From NCBI GenBank assembly GCA_963579625.1, contig CAUZHN010000065.1, positions 1 through 13,221 of the forward strand: a DNA stretch of 13,221 nt, in the 5' to 3' direction. The first letter of the stretch is position 1; each line of letters starts with the position of its first letter. Source of the stretch: JAAXGI01 sp963579625. GTDB taxonomy: Bacteria > Gemmatimonadota > Gemmatimonadetes > Longimicrobiales > Gaopeijiaceae. Positions 12,902 to 13,221 of the stretch are shown here, in pieces. A model generated the notes under the pieces. It was not told the DNA's origin. It was given only the letters and a program-made list of their open reading frames with translations, and made no database searches. The translations under genes were made by a program, and so were the position numbers.

Positions 12902-13221
12902 GTACGCTGGGCGTGGTGCATGTGACCTTCTCGCTGATCGCGATCGGGGCCGGTGCTGTGGTCGTCATGAACGCCAAGGGTACGCGCTGGCACCGTACGT
13001 TCGGTCACATCTACGCTACGTCGATGGCGGGTCTGATTGTCACCGCTTTCTTCATCTACGACCTGACCGGGAACTTCGGGCCGTTCCACGTGGCAGCATC
13101 CTTAAGTGCAGTGACCCTAGTAGGAGGCTTGTACTATGTTCGCGCTCGGCGACCTAGGTACAACTGGATTGAGTGGCATGCCCAGTGGATGAGTTGGTCC
13201 TACATAGGGCTGATCGCAGCC
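12898..13221 (+). CDS. DUF2306-like integral membrane protein, N-terminal part, runs off right edge
   Basis: 108 codons are open from the ATG at 12898 to the window edge. The product is a multi-pass inner-membrane protein: helices are predicted around residues 5-24 (VVHVTFSLIAIGAGAVVVM), 41-55 (SMAGLIVTAFFIY), 63-79 (FHVAASLSAVTLVGGLYY) and one starting near 98. Conserved-looking histidines sit at helix ends in GTRWHRTFGHIYATSM (28-43) and WIEWHAQWMSWSYIGL, the pattern I associate with DUF2306 membrane proteins; the family call rests on these motifs. Function of that family is unknown to me. The frame is set by the ATGA overlap with the mini-ORF; GGCGAG 5 nt upstream is a weak ribosome site. 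Confidence 0.7.
   Translation, partial: MSTLGVVHVTFSLIAIGAGAVVVMNAKGTRWHRTFGHIYATSMAGLIVTAFFIYDLTGNFGPFHVAASLSAVTLVGGLYYVRARRPRYNWIEWHAQWMSWSYIGLIAA

Overview
The window looks like chromosomal DNA from a moderately GC-rich, free-living Gram-negative bacterium. Two tandem outer-membrane proteins of the CBM9-like/DUF5916 type, several Sec and lipoprotein signal peptides and a secreted PQQ-type quinoprotein fit Gemmatimonadota or a similar phylum (Acidobacteriota is the main alternative). That placement is inferred from gene content; there is no rRNA or marker gene here. No transposase, integrase, CRISPR array or phage gene was seen.

Layout. The left edge (1-251, minus) holds the 5' part of a putative lipoprotein gene running off the window. 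A tRNA-Ala(UGC) and a secreted histidine phosphatase follow on the minus strand (482-1098). A strong terminator hairpin at 1280-1313 separates them from a periplasmic PQQ-like beta-propeller dehydrogenase (1350-3407, minus) and an aldo/keto reductase (3656-4714, minus). Two plus-strand DUF5916 paralogues (5017-7431 and 7590-9974) form a clear tandem duplication. The second converges, with a 4-nt gap, on a thioredoxin-type arsenate reductase (9979-10449, minus).

The right third is mostly non-coding and is the most interesting part. At 10782-11043 lies an apparent self-contained small transcription unit: a structured leader, a 14-nt perfect complement of the 16S rRNA 3' tail, a possible 20-codon TTG-start ORF, a 15-bp long-range stem and a very strong terminator. 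A secreted hypothetical protein (11284-11814, minus) follows, then a second candidate structured RNA ending in a T-tract (12017-12095).

The main unexplained pattern is a dispersed repeat present three times (248-325 minus, 12169-12223 plus, 12766-12857 plus). Each copy carries promoter-like boxes (TTGCGG or TTGCGC, 17-18 bp, CAGAAT or TAGAAT) and then exactly six bases and an ATG, the geometry expected of a leaderless mRNA. One copy opens directly into the left-edge lipoprotein. The other two open into 14- and 15-codon mini-ORFs placed before a repeat-containing lipoprotein (12291-12761) and a DUF2306-like membrane protein (12898 to the right edge). The last mini-ORF overlaps its gene by ATGA. 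I read these as a family of leaderless promoters with upstream mini-ORFs serving small envelope genes; this is a hypothesis from sequence alone.
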